The translations under genes were made by a program, and so were the position numbers. A stretch of 64,000 nt of DNA, taken from assembly GCA_000708835.1 (NCBI GenBank), contig DF238763.1, forward strand, positions 42,469-106,468, in the 5' to 3' direction. The notes under the pieces are model-generated. The model was not told the origin of the DNA, searched no databases, and saw only the letters and a list, made by a program, of their open reading frames with translations. Within the stretch, counting starts at the first letter, position 1. Each line of letters starts with the position of its first letter. The DNA comes from Klebsormidium nitens (taxonomy: Eukaryota > Streptophyta > Klebsormidiophyceae > Klebsormidiales > Klebsormidiaceae). Below, one piece after another: positions 19,033 through 29,034 of this stretch.

Positions 19033-19545
19033 TTAGTAGATTAGTGGATAAAGGTGGTGTAGCTTCTTTCCTTGTATCCCTTGAATAGGGGAGAGGGTGC
19101 AGGGAGGGGGCGCTCCTCTTCCCCGCGCGGGTTGGTTGATTGTGTAGTTCCTCGTTAACTTTCCTAGAAGCTTCAATAAACTCGTTTCTTTCTTCTTGGT
19201 TGTATGGGGGGTTGCTTGCGCATCGGGGGTGAGGGGGTGCAAGAGAGATGAGGGGTGACCCCCTCCTACCCCCCACCCTAGTGAGTGGTGAATTATTAAA
19301 AAAGAGAGCAAGGGTTTGATTGTGGTGCCTTGAACCGCGAGGGGTGTTTCGCTTGTCGCCCGGGGGGCTTGCTCTTCTATATAGTTTCTGGCTGCAAGAT
19401 CTGGGGCAGGGTATAGACGAACTACCTTGTTTCCCATAATAATAGCCTGGTCAGGTTTGAACTGCTCAAACGAGGGGTTGTTTCTCGTTGCTGGGTCTAT
19501 CGTGTAAACTCCGCAATCCAAATCACACTTTTCATTTGAAGCCAA
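19033..19545 (-). CDS. Hypothetical protein in the plasmid-like block
   Basis: A 170 aa frame starting MASNEKCDLDCGVYTIDPAT. I do not recognise a family. The N-terminal half has ordinary globular composition. The C-terminal half is rich in Pro, His and Gly (GWGVGGGHPSS) and may be non-coding carry-on. The local base composition is more GC-rich than its neighbours, which fits foreign origin. It lies next to the broken Rep gene. Confidence 0.35.
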   Translation of the reverse strand: MASNEKCDLDCGVYTIDPATRNNPSFEQFKPDQAIIMGNKVVRLYPAPDLAARNYIEEQAPRATSETPLAVQGTTIKPLLSFLIIHHSLGWGVGGGHPSSLLHPLTPDAQATPHTTKKKETSLLKLLGKLTRNYTINQPARGRGAPPPCTLSPIQGIQGKKLHHLYPLIY

Positions 19546-19916
19546 GAGGCTAAAAAAACAACATTCTCCCTTTCAAGTTTGCACGTTGTCGTAAACAATT
19601 TTTCAATTCCTGAGCCTACAGCCTAATTGTCAAAATGCTTTTGAACAAAAGAATAAAGAATCCGTTCGATTTTTATGAATACTATGTTCCGTGTTTTTCA
19701 AGGTATTAAAAAAAGAACATGCTTTCTATGGTTTTATAAAAGATTAGAACTATGGCTATGCGAAAAAAGAACAAGATTCTCCTATCAATTGAAAACAACG
19801 GCAGGCTATGCGTGTAATAAAGATAGCACTCTTCTAATTCTTTTATTCAATAATCTAATTGCATTTTATTCAATTCAATTAGAGTCTTCTCTATCATAGA
19901 TTTTGAAAATACAGAC
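19546..19916. other. AT-rich spacer
   Basis: No supported feature is present. Confidence 0.4.
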
Positions 19917-19989
19917 TAGGCCTAGTAGGGCTCGAACCTACACATTCACCGTTATGAGCGGTGTGCTCTACCAGTTAAACTATAGGCCT
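19917..19989 (-). tRNA. trnI(cau): tRNA with CAU anticodon, probably tRNA-Ile (lysidine type)
   Basis: A 73 nt minus-strand tRNA with acceptor AGGCCTA pairing TAGGCCT, anticodon loop CTCATAA (CAU) and T-loop TTCGAGC. It is the third CAU tRNA in the window. With initiator and elongator Met assigned elsewhere, the AUA-reading Ile tRNA is the likely role, as in bacteria and plastids. It and the gene at 8341 could be swapped. Confidence 0.8.
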
Positions 19990-20526
19990 ATGCTGAATAA
20001 AATTGCAAGGAGTGAATTGCAACGTTATGGGCGCTCTCCCAACCATCGCAGCAAAAAAAGACTCTTTTTTTAGCAAAAGGGCATGCGTCTTATTGGAGGG
20101 GCGGTAACCACTCAATGAAAGAAAGAGGTGCAACCTAAGAGTCCCCCCCAACGAGGAGCTATGCTCACCAATTTGTTTGAGGTGGAACGAAGTCGCTCTC
20201 CCCCAAGGGGAGTGGAACGAAGTCGCTCTCCCCCAAGGGGAGTGGAACGAAGTCGCTCTCCCCCAAGGGGAGTGGAACGAAGTCGCTCTCCCCCAAGGGG
20301 AGTGGAACGAAGTAAAAAAAGAGATTTTTTTGAACAAAGTGGGGCACGCCAATGCCGCTAATGAAATCAATCCACTCCCCTTCGGGGAGTGGCTCTTCGC
20401 TCCCGATAGGGAGTGGAAGGCAGAGGAGGTGAAAGGAATCTGGTGGTTAAAGGGGGGGCGAGGGTTTTGAGCTTGTTTCCCCCAAAATTGGCTCATCCCC
20501 CCACTTATAGCCTCTCTGATTCTTCA
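19990..20526. repeat. Repeat-filled spacer with 4 x 30 nt tandem array
   Basis: From 20184 to 20310 four copies of a 30 nt unit (core gaacgaagtcgctctccccc) follow one another, then an A/T-run hairpin near 20312-20334. Further palindromic elements lie at 20370-20415. Long frames on both strands here are repeat-made and not genes. Confidence 0.8.
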
Positions 20527-21993
20527 TTATATACGGCTGTGTTCAATACAATGCATGACCGAATCGTGCATAGTGTCAAGAAATATTTGAGGATAAATTC
20601 CCATCCAAATTACAACAATTACAAAAGGTAAGAACATAAAAAATTCTCTTCGGTTACAATCAGAGTAGGTGGCAAGAAAGTGAGGCTTTAAGTTTCCAAA
20701 AGCTACACGATTGTAAAGCCATAAGGAATAAGCTGCTCCTAGCACCATTCCTGTTGCAGCAAGAGTCGCAACAAATGTATTGCTTTGAAAAGCACCTACA
20801 AGAATCAAAAATTCGCCTACAAAACTACTTGTTCCAGGCAGACTCATATTCGCCAACGTAAAGAACAAGAATATTGCGCAAAAGACTGGCATTGTATTTG
20901 CTAATCCTCCGTAATAACGAACAAGTCTTGTGTGATGCCGGTCATAGAGCACACCTACACATAAAAAAAGCGCAGACGATACAAATCCATGGCTTAACAT
21001 TAACATTAAGCTTCCTTCAATTCCTTGCGGATTGAGGCTAAACAAACCAATGGTTACAAAATTCATATGAGCCACAGATGAGTACGCAATAATCTTTTTT
21101 AAATCAACCTGGCGCAGTGTAGTACAAGAGGTGTATACAATTGCAATCACAGAGAGTGTGAAGATCAGTGGCGTAAAATAAAGCGTAGCATCGGGAAACA
21201 TTGGAATAGAGAAACGTAAAAAACCGTATGTGCCCAATTTGAGTAGGATTCCAGCTAAGATCACAGAGCCTGCGGTTGGTGCTTCAACATGGGCTTCTGG
21301 CAACCATATATGAACTGGAACCATTGGTACTTTTACCGCAAACGAGGCAAAGAAAGCAAGCCATAGCAAAATCTGACGGCGTTCGCTAAATTCAGTCGTA
21401 TACAAGATTTGTATATCCGTAGTACCTGTTTGAAAGAAAAGAAAAAGAATGCCTAGCAGCATAAAAACAGATCCAAACAATGTATATAAAAAAAATTGAT
21501 AAGCCGCCCGTATCTTTCTTTCTCGTGAGCCCCACACACCAATAATCAAAAACATAGGGATAAGCACACTCTCAAAAAACACATAAAAAAGGAGTAAATC
21601 GAGCATACAGAACACAGCAATCATAAGAGCTTCTAATACTAAGAATGCAATCATAAATTCTCTTCTATAGTTTTGAATGCTTGACCATCCTGCTAACATG
21701 CATATAGGGATTAAAAAGGTCGTTAATAAGATAAAGAATAAAGAAATGCCATCGATTCCAATGTACAACTGAATGTTTGAACTCGGCAACCAGTTCATTT
21801 GTTCAACAAATTGGAAGTGTGCTGTTGAGTTATCAAATCGAACCCAAAAGAATAAAGAATGAATAAAAGCAAGAAGTGCAGAAATTAGACCAATCTGTCG
21901 GATTAGCCTTATGTTGTTAGGAACAAACAAGAGTAAGATTGCTCCTAACAGTGGGAGAAAGATTAAGGTACTAAGGTTGTTAAATACATTCAT
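20527..21993 (-). CDS. nad4: NADH dehydrogenase subunit 4
   Basis: A 488 aa proton-pumping membrane subunit of respiratory complex I with about 13-14 hydrophobic segments. Family hallmarks are FAVKVPMVPVHIWLPEAHVE (residues near 230) and SVILAGILLKLGTYGFLRF. I choose the ATG at 21991-21993 (MNVFNNLSTLIFLPLLGA), which matches the family start. The frame stays open 32 codons further upstream but that stretch has no similarity. It ends in TAA. The spacers on both sides are repeat-filled. Confidence 0.97.
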   Translation of the reverse strand: MNVFNNLSTLIFLPLLGAILLLFVPNNIRLIRQIGLISALLAFIHSLFFWVRFDNSTAHFQFVEQMNWLPSSNIQLYIGIDGISLFFILLTTFLIPICMLAGWSSIQNYRREFMIAFLVLEALMIAVFCMLDLLLFYVFFESVLIPMFLIIGVWGSRERKIRAAYQFFLYTLFGSVFMLLGILFLFFQTGTTDIQILYTTEFSERRQILLWLAFFASFAVKVPMVPVHIWLPEAHVEAPTAGSVILAGILLKLGTYGFLRFSIPMFPDATLYFTPLIFTLSVIAIVYTSCTTLRQVDLKKIIAYSSVAHMNFVTIGLFSLNPQGIEGSLMLMLSHGFVSSALFLCVGVLYDRHHTRLVRYYGGLANTMPVFCAIFLFFTLANMSLPGTSSFVGEFLILVGAFQSNTFVATLAATGMVLGAAYSLWLYNRVAFGNLKPHFLATYSDCNRREFFMFLPFVIVVIWMGIYPQIFLDTMHDSVMHCIEHSRI

Positions 21994-22736
21994 AAGTGGG
22001 TTGTAGATTCGGTGACCACAACGGGTGCTTATATAGAAAGAGCGAACAAAATCAAAAGTCTGATAAAAAAAGAATCTTTTATCCAGCACAGCTGTAGCAG
22101 TAAAGTACTAGAGCACTCTAGGGTAGGGAATGTACCCCAATGGAGAAGGCACTCTCTACCCAATAGAAAAAGAACTGTGTGTGAACACAGAAAGACCAAT
22201 CCCCTTCGGGGAGCAAAGAGCCACACTTTCAAAAAGTGTGGAACAAAGTGGGGCACGTCAGTGCCACGAATGAAATCACTCCCCCCGGGAGTGGAATGAA
22301 ATCAAAAAAGAGATTTTTTTGAATGAAATCACTCCCCCCCCGGGAGTGGAATGAAATCACTCCCCCCGGGAGTGGAATGAAATCAAAAAAGAGATTTTTT
22401 TGAATGAAATCACTCCCCCCTCGGGAGTGCAATGAAATCACTGATGGGGCTATTGCCCCCTGCTCCGCTCCACTCCCTGGACGGGAGTGGCTCTTCGCTC
22501 CCGATAGGGAGTGGAGCGAAGAAGAAAAGAGATTTTTTTTCAGCGAAGAAATGGGGGTACTAACCTCCCATTCTCTTTCAAAAAAGACAAACTTTGAACT
22601 GCGCTTTTGGGGCTGGCGTGCTCTATTGCGTACAGCTCAAAAAGAAGGGGGATAACTTTAAGAGATTACCACCCCCTACTTTCTTTTATGCGTTTTACTA
22701 GTATTTTTGTGCTGTGTTCGGTCGTTTTTTGATCAT
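21994..22736. repeat. Repeat-filled spacer between nad5 and nad4
   Basis: Palindromic elements of the cactccccccgggagtg type alternate with A/T-run hairpins from about 22200 to 22550. No gene is supported. Confidence 0.75.
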
Positions 22737-24764
22737 TTAGCTTCGCTGCGGCAAAAATAAAAAAGTACAAAAAAAGATTAAAAACAGGCGGCTATCTACC
22801 CAAAATGATACAATATCCCAAAGGCCTATAAAAGTAATCAAGACTGTAAGCCCAATTAACATAATAAAAGCGTAGTGATAAATCAAACCACTTTGCAACC
22901 CACTTGTCCGTTTGCTCAAAGTACGCATAGTTGTTGCAATCCCGTAAGGGCCCAATAGTTCAATAACACCCTTATCCAAGGTCACAAAGCTTATTGAATA
23001 GCCAAATCGTAAGACCGATTGTGCCAAGAATTCATTCAATACTTTATCAAACAGCCAACGCTTGTTCAAAAAAGTATAGAAACGCCTTCCTAAAGAGCTG
23101 GTCTTGAAGTCATATACAAATGAATTCTTATGATTGTTGATCCAATAAGCAATGCCAGCCCCTAGGGTACTCAATAGCAAAGGGATCAATTTAACGATCT
23201 GTGGTGTGGAAAACTCAGACTCACTTAGATTTGAATTGTCAGGCAACACAAAGATTGATTGCCCCCAGAAATCTGTGCCTAAGCCAATCATCATATCTTT
23301 GCATAGATAGCCTACGAATAAGCTTCCAAATGCTAGCACAATCAAGGGTGCTGCCATTAGAGGTGGTGCGTCATGCGCATTTTTTATATCCTGCTTGAAA
23401 GCATTTGTATTCTCCAAAAAAGTTAAGAATAGTAGCCGAAATGAGTAATAAGATGTAAATAGAACAGAGAGACTTCCGAGCCAAAATGCAAAATGTCCGC
23501 TTATTGTATACTTGGTATAAGCTAATTCAAGGATAACATCTTTTGAATAAAAACCCGTCAAGAAGGGAAAACCAATAAGTGCTAAGCTTCCAATAAGCAT
23601 CATAGCATAAGTGAAAGGTAAGACTTGGTTCAACCCACCCATCTTACGCATATCTTGCTCATCTGACATTGCATGAATGACAGAGCCAGCGCTCAGGAAT
23701 AGCAAGGCTTTAAAAAAAGCATGGTTCATAAGGTGAAAGATACTTACTGCATAATTCGAAATCCCACAAGCAAAAACCATGTATCCTAGTTGACTACAAG
23801 TTGAGTAAGCAATGACTCTTTTTAAGTCATTTTGAAGAATCCCAGTTGTTGCTGCAAAGAAAGCGGTCATAGCACCCATACAGGTCACAACAACTAAAGC
23901 GTTTGGCGCGTATTCGAATAAGGGGGAACAGCGAGCAATTAAGAATACACCTGCGGTCACCATTGTGGCAGCATGAATGAGTGCAGAAACAGGAGTGGGC
24001 CCCTCCATAGCATCTGGCAACCAAGTATGAAGCCCTATTTGGGCTGATTTCCCAACAGCGCCTACAAACAATAACAAACAAATTGCGGAAAGAGCGTCGA
24101 CATGCATATTACAAAACACAAAAGATTCAGGCGCTAAAGACTCTTTCATAGCCCATTCATTTGCAACTGCAAATAAGACATGATAATCCACACTTTGAAA
24201 GACTAAAAAGCAGCTCATAATCCCAAGAGCTAAGCCAAAGTCGCCTACTCTGTTCACAAGCATTGCCTTTATTGCAGCCTTGTTTGCTTGAAGTCTTGTA
24301 AACCAAAAATTAATAAGTAAGTAAGATGCAAGTCCTACACCTTCCCATCCTAAGAACATTTGGATAAGATTGTCTGCGCTTACCAACATAAGCATAAAGA
24401 AGGTAAAGATTGATAAGTAACACATAAACCGGGGTAGAAAAGGGTCTTCTGACATGTATGATATTGAATACGTGTGCACAAGTGTACTCACAAGTGTGAC
24501 CACAATAAGCATCACTACGGTTAGACTGTCAAAAAGAAACCCCCAAGATGCATCAAACATCTCTGAATCAAACCACGGAGCAAATTGCAGAGTGCAAGCA
24601 GATCCAACTAAGGCAACCTCGTAGAAGGCAACTAAGCTGAAAAGAAAGCTTGTGCCCACGCAACTTGTGGTTACAATTGCAGCCCCACGAGACCCTAGAA
24701 ACCGGCCAAAAAGGGCTGATGTAGCACAGCCTAGCAAAGGTAAAGTAACAATAAGTAAATACAT
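22737..24764 (-). CDS. nad5: NADH dehydrogenase subunit 5
   Basis: A 675 aa complex I membrane subunit, the largest antiporter-like pump. It starts [20 protein letters not shown] at an ATG. Hallmarks are [31 protein letters not shown] and [19 protein letters not shown]. The C-terminal lateral helix and final membrane segment ([19 protein letters not shown]) are present, so it is full length. No intron is needed. It lies upstream of nad4 on the same strand. Confidence 0.97.
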   Translation of the reverse strand: MYLLIVTLPLLGCATSALFGRFLGSRGAAIVTTSCVGTSFLFSLVAFYEVALVGSACTLQFAPWFDSEMFDASWGFLFDSLTVVMLIVVTLVSTLVHTYSISYMSEDPFLPRFMCYLSIFTFFMLMLVSADNLIQMFLGWEGVGLASYLLINFWFTRLQANKAAIKAMLVNRVGDFGLALGIMSCFLVFQSVDYHVLFAVANEWAMKESLAPESFVFCNMHVDALSAICLLLFVGAVGKSAQIGLHTWLPDAMEGPTPVSALIHAATMVTAGVFLIARCSPLFEYAPNALVVVTCMGAMTAFFAATTGILQNDLKRVIAYSTCSQLGYMVFACGISNYAVSIFHLMNHAFFKALLFLSAGSVIHAMSDEQDMRKMGGLNQVLPFTYAMMLIGSLALIGFPFLTGFYSKDVILELAYTKYTISGHFAFWLGSLSVLFTSYYSFRLLFLTFLENTNAFKQDIKNAHDAPPLMAAPLIVLAFGSLFVGYLCKDMMIGLGTDFWGQSIFVLPDNSNLSESEFSTPQIVKLIPLLLSTLGAGIAYWINNHKNSFVYDFKTSSLGRRFYTFLNKRWLFDKVLNEFLAQSVLRFGYSISFVTLDKGVIELLGPYGIATTMRTLSKRTSGLQSGLIYHYAFIMLIGLTVLITFIGLWDIVSFWVDSRLFLIFFCTFLFLPQRS

Positions 24765-25526
24765 AATTGAGATGCCTTCAAAAAAGATAGAGCATAGATC
24801 TTTTCTTTGGGGAGTATGAGCCCCCAGCTATGCGCTTATAAGTTTCACTCCATTCCCTTCTAGAGAGCAACTTTGCTAGTGAAATGAGCCAGGCGAGGAA
24901 GCTCACTTTTCCCAAATCAAAATTTTGAAATTTTAAAAATGCAGTAACAGTCAATAATCCAACCAAGTGAGTAAGAAACGATTCAATCGGGCATGCAAAT
25001 CTGCCTTTGGCTCTATAAAAAATCAATTTTTTATTGAGGGGATTGAGGCCCCCCAGCTCCGCTAAAAAAGAGAGTTTTTTTTGACTACGCTCCAATCCCG
25101 TACAAGATAGGCTGTGCGCTCATTCAAATTGAAAAAATGTTTTTTCTTTTTATTGAGAAAGTTTGAGCTCCCGGCTTTGATCCAATCCCTTTGGGGAAGG
25201 CATTCTTCGCTGAAAAAAAAGTTTTTTTTTTATCTTCGCTCCAATCTCCTTCGGAGAGAGGCTCTTCGCTCCAATCCCCTTCGGAGAAAGACTCTTCGCT
25301 TCACTCCTCTACGGGGATTTGAATGGCTCTACGTTCATACGTTTACCGCATTTCAACTGCGCTCACTCTTCAAAAAAGTAATTTCGGAAAGCTTTTATCT
25401 CTTCCTTCGTACACTGCATCAACGCAGTCACTGCCGTAAAAGAGTGAAGCTAAAAAAGGGGTAAAATCCCCCCTAGCAAAGCGATGCTATTGTATTTGGA
25501 AAGAAATTCTGAGTGACCCCCATTCT
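24765..25526. repeat. Repeat-rich spacer
   Basis: It holds several dispersed elements, for example ctccaatctccttcggagag at about 25230-25265 and A/T-run hairpins near 25062-25083 and 25200-25230. No gene is supported. Confidence 0.6.
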
Positions 25527-25600
25527 TGTCTGGGAGTGGACTTGAACCACCGACACAAGGATTTTCAGTCCTTTGCTCTAACCAACTGAGCTACCCAAAC
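25527..25600 (-). tRNA. trnF(gaa): tRNA-Phe (GAA)
   Basis: A 74 nt minus-strand tRNA with acceptor GTTTGGG pairing CCCAGAC, D-arm TAGCTCAGTTGGTTAGAGC, anticodon loop CTGAAAA (GAA) and T-loop TTCAAGT. Confidence 0.95.
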
Positions 25601-25848
25601 AGAAGATTAAGACTATAGGATAGGAATGAACCAAGTCAAAGAATTGTTTCTTGAACAAATCCCCCTAAAAGGAAGTGCAATGAAATGGGGGGCGCTAGCC
25701 CCACTAACGAAGTCACTCTCCTCCCCTACAGGGATCTTCGCTCCCGGTAGGCAGTGGAAAAGAAAAAAGAGATTTTTTTTCGGCGCAGCGAAGGGCGCTA
25801 ACCCCCAAAGGATTGGGAGGGCAAAGGGTAGTTATTAATAGTTTTAAC

Positions 25849-26559
25849 ATGCAAGAATCTCCAAAAATTTTAAAAAGACTTCTACAGGCTAAGGCTCATA
25901 AGGGCAAAAAAGAAGCAAACCCAGCAATGTTTTCGTATATACGCGGCTTTCGAAATGAAAGCAGCATTTTTGATTTATCACAAACCTTACAGTGTTGCAG
26001 ACATATGTTTCAATTTTTAAATGTGTTGTCTAGAAAGAGACACCATATCCTCTTCTTAAACACAAAACCAGAGTTGAACAACTTTACATTATTCATCACT
26101 AAGAACTTTGGTCATAGCGCTGTTGTTGATCAGTGGACTGGGGGCATTCTAACAAATTGGAAACAAATTAAAAAAACAGTTCTTTTTTTTTCTCCTACAA
26201 CAGGGGATCATATAAACTCGCCAATCATTGGTCAATTTCAAGAAGTATGTGATAGTTTCCCACGATTGAAAAAAAGTCGAAGGCTTTTTCAATATCTTCG
26301 CAAGCAACATCGACCGAACTTACTTGTTGTGTTAGACCCAAATAACAATGAATATGCGATCCATGAGGCTTACAACCTTAAGTTACCCATCACTGCTTTT
26401 GTTGATGCAGATACCCCCTCGAGCATACTGAACAAGATTACTTATCCCATCCCAAGCAATAATCGGTCTCTTTTGTTTATGTATTGGGTTTTCAATAGTA
26501 TGGTGTTAATTTGCAATAAAAATCGATTCAAGAAAAAAATTAGATTGAATAAAAGATGA
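25849..26559 (+). CDS. rps2: Ribosomal protein S2
   Basis: A 236 aa small-subunit ribosomal protein that binds near the mRNA exit side of the ribosome. S2 features are IFDLSQTLQCCRHMFQFLN, FGHSAVVDQWTGGILTNWKQ, then LLVVLDPNNNEYAIHEA and LPITAFVDADTP, the conserved DP...A..EA and DT..P blocks. The ATG at 25849 gives MQESPKILKRLL. Its stop overlaps the ccmB start (ATGA). The basic C-terminal tail (RFKKKIRLNKR) is typical. Mitochondrial rps2 is kept only in gene-rich lineages. Confidence 0.9.
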   Translation: MQESPKILKRLLQAKAHKGKKEANPAMFSYIRGFRNESSIFDLSQTLQCCRHMFQFLNVLSRKRHHILFLNTKPELNNFTLFITKNFGHSAVVDQWTGGILTNWKQIKKTVLFFSPTTGDHINSPIIGQFQEVCDSFPRLKKSRRLFQYLRKQHRPNLLVVLDPNNNEYAIHEAYNLKLPITAFVDADTPSSILNKITYPIPSNNRSLLFMYWVFNSMVLICNKNRFKKKIRLNKR

Positions 26560-27176
26560 TAATGGCGCAATATCAAATCTCCGCAATTACTATGCTCACC
26601 CCTTTTCTTTTTTTTATCTTCTTGAATGCAGCCGCATGCTTATGCTTATCAATTGGTTGGGATGGTTTACCCTTAATCCATACGGGTTTAATCTGGCTTT
26701 GTATTGTTCTTGTAACTATGCAGAGCACTGACCGTTTCTATGCCGCAGACTTTGAAGATGGCACGCTAGATCTCTGGTTGATTACTGGCTTATTTGCTAA
26801 AAGCTTGCGTATAAAACTTCTATCTTATTGGCTTTTTCATATGATTGGATTATTATGCTGTATCCCTGCTTTACAAGTCTTTTATAACTCCTCATTCTCT
26901 TATACGCATTATGGTATGTTTGGGGTAGGAACTTTGCTCTTCTTATGTATAGGAGCAATCCATTCGGCTCTCTTACTTGGTTTCAAGCAAACTTCGGTCA
27001 ATACAACTGTGTGCTCCATACTAACTCTCCCAACCTTACTACCAGCTCTTATTCTTTGTACAAGCAGTTGTACAGATTTTTCCGCCCTTCTGTGCTTAAT
27101 GGGATACTCTATTTTCTTATCCTTTGTATTTGCTCCTTTTACAAGAATCATTTACAAAACATGTAACACAAGATAA
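26556..27176 (+). CDS. ccmB: Haem exporter subunit CcmB
   Basis: About 206 aa and about six membrane helices. In system I cytochrome c maturation CcmB is the membrane part of the CcmAB ABC unit that releases holo-CcmE. The family signature region is FEDGTLDLWLITGLFAKSLR. It starts at ATG 26556 overlapping the rps2 stop by one ATGA, or at the second ATG at 26562 (MAQYQIS). No ccmA is seen here, as expected since it is usually nuclear. Confidence 0.9.
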   Translation: MIMAQYQISAITMLTPFLFFIFLNAAACLCLSIGWDGLPLIHTGLIWLCIVLVTMQSTDRFYAADFEDGTLDLWLITGLFAKSLRIKLLSYWLFHMIGLLCCIPALQVFYNSSFSYTHYGMFGVGTLLFLCIGAIHSALLLGFKQTSVNTTVCSILTLPTLLPALILCTSSCTDFSALLCLMGYSIFLSFVFAPFTRIIYKTCNTR

Positions 27177-27788
27177 TAATGCTCTTTTTAGGCGCTAGCC
27201 CACGGCTGAGCTGCGCTGAAAAAAAAACTCTCTTTTTTACTCCGCTCCAACCCCCTTCGGGGAACGAATAGTCACACTTTCAAAGAGTGTGGAGCGAAGA
27301 GCCACACTTTCAAAAAGTGTGGAGCGAAGATAAAAAAAAAAACTTTTTTTTCAGCGAAGAGCCTCTCTCCGAAGGAGATTGGAGCGAAGATAAAAAAAAA
27401 AACTTTTTTTTCAGCGAAGATCCCCGAAGGGGATTGGAGCGTAGAGAAAAAAAAACTTTTTTTTTCAGCGAAGCAGGGGGCAACAGCCCCATTCGTGGCT
27501 TTTCGCTCCACTCCCCGAAGGGGAGTGGCTTTTCGCTCCTTGGGCGCTCGCCCAAGGCTTTGTTATACATTTAGGGTGTGGCTTCGCTAGGAAGACTCTT
27601 AGCGGGTTTCTATCCCCGCATTTCGTTAGCGAGGCTATTGTCTTTTGCTCGGCTGAAAAAAAGAGTTTTTTTTTCTCTTTACTCCAATCCCCTACTGGGA
27701 GCGAAAAGCCATTCACAACGGCACTCCCGGTAGGCGTCGAAAGCGGCTCTGCTCCTAAATTCATTCAAATTGAGCTTCACTGATTTTT
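27177..27788. repeat. Repeat-filled spacer
   Basis: It contains copies of the agtgtggagcgaagagccac element (27270-27330), several A/T-run hairpins (aaaaaaacttttttttcagc at 27333, 27393 and 27445) and gggctattg-type palindromes. Long frames here are repeat-made. Confidence 0.8.
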
Positions 27789-28631
27789 TCACTTTGGATA
27801 CGGTACCGTTCGAAAAGATTGAACAAGAGAATCAATTGTTTTGTTGTGAATCTCACGTCGGAGCTCTAAAAGGAACAGAAGAAGCACCAAGAGGAAGAAC
27901 TGGAAAAACAAAGCATTCATAGGTACAAGCATTGAGATATGGATTTCTGTTCCAAATTGGGTTATACTTGAGGGCTGATGCAAGGTGTTCCACCAATTTA
28001 CAGAAAACTTAATAATTGGAATGTTTAATAGCCCTATGAAAACAAACAGAGGGGCAACGTCAGGAGACCACTTATACAGTAGCATAGCTCCCAAATAAAT
28101 AAAAAGCAGGATAAGCACTGATGTCAATCGTGCATCCCACACCCAAAAGGTACCCCACATAGGCTTTCCCCACAATGAACCGGTCAGTAGAGTTAGGCAC
28201 GTAAATAGGGCACCAATCGCACAAAAAATTCTTGAGCCGTAAATAAAGATTGGATGCTTGTTAAAAAAAAAGCCAGCACTCGTTAGAGTCAGAAAAAAAT
28301 AAAGAAGGACGCTCATCCAAGCAGATGGCACATGAATAAATAGTATACGATAATTCTCTCCTTGCTGAAAATCGGAAGGCGCAACCCATATACCAAGATA
28401 GAGGCCAAGAGCACTTAGGAACAAACATATATACCAAAGAATAGGAACAAGTAGAGCAGAATAGCGCATGATTCGAGATGGTTGAAGAAATGAGACATAA
28501 GACTCAGAGCTACCATTTGAAAAAACAGCGTCACTTATTAGCGTGGAGTCAGATCGGATAAGATGTGGCTTTTTTAACATGTGAAAAACATTGTCTACTT
28601 TGATGCGGAAAAAAAGAATAAACGTATTCAA
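27789..28631 (-). CDS. ccmC: Haem handling protein CcmC
   Basis: 280 aa, with about six membrane helices. CcmC loads haem onto CcmE during cytochrome c maturation. The Trp-rich haem-binding domain is present: WGKPMWGTFWVWDARLTS (near residue 155). Conserved His residues lie in LFIHVPSAWMS and NTLHQPSS. The first 55 residues before MRYSALLVPILWYI are an unusual extension. A start at the internal Met of SRIMRYSALL, or at the Met of FHMLKKPH, is possible. The stop is TGA. Confidence 0.93.
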   Translation of the reverse strand: MNTFILFFRIKVDNVFHMLKKPHLIRSDSTLISDAVFSNGSSESYVSFLQPSRIMRYSALLVPILWYICLFLSALGLYLGIWVAPSDFQQGENYRILFIHVPSAWMSVLLYFFLTLTSAGFFFNKHPIFIYGSRIFCAIGALFTCLTLLTGSLWGKPMWGTFWVWDARLTSVLILLFIYLGAMLLYKWSPDVAPLFVFIGLLNIPIIKFSVNWWNTLHQPSSITQFGTEIHISMLVPMNALFFQFFLLVLLLFLLELRREIHNKTIDSLVQSFRTVPYPK

Positions 28632-28960
28632 TCAAAAATCAATTGATTTTTTTGAAGTGAGAGACGGCAGTCTGTCTCAATTACCCCCCCAAAAAAGGAG
28701 AGTGGAATGAGCAAAGAGCCCATACCCTACGGAGATTGGAGTGAAAAGCCACATTTTTTGAAAGTGTGGAGGGAGCGAAGAGCCTCTCTCTGAAGGGGAT
28801 TGGAGCGAAGAGCCTCTCCCCGAAGGGGATTGGAGCGAAGAGAAAAAAGAGTTTTTTTCAGCGCAGCCCAGCCGTGGGTGCCAGCCCTCCAAATCACAAA
28901 ATCTGCTTTATTGTTTGAAATTTTTATGCGCTTTGCTTCTTTCTCTTTGTTCACGAGCCT
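28632..28960. repeat. Repeat-filled spacer
   Basis: Two copies of the gattggagcgaagagcctct element (28770-28840) and related hairpins are present. No gene is seen. Confidence 0.65.
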
Positions 28961-29034
28961 GGCGAATAACGGGATTTGAACCCATGTTTCCAGAGTCACA
29001 GTCCGGCACTTTGACCAACTAAGTTATACTCGCC
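28961..29034 (-). tRNA. trnH(gug): tRNA-His (GUG)
   Basis: Acceptor GCGAGTA pairs TATTCGC, with the extra G at -1 opposite C73 that marks tRNA-His. The anticodon loop CTGTGAC gives GUG. The tatC reading frame runs into its 5' half on the same strand. Confidence 0.95.

Noticed and set aside
20128-20496. Repeat-peptide frames in the nad4 upstream spacer
   Set aside because: Same cause: a 30 nt tandem array open in several frames.
21994-22089. N-terminal extension of nad4
   Set aside because: Not conserved in the family; MNVFNN at 21993 is the expected start.
25813-26559. First read as ccmA because it precedes ccmB
   Set aside because: No Walker A or ABC signature; the blocks match ribosomal protein S2.
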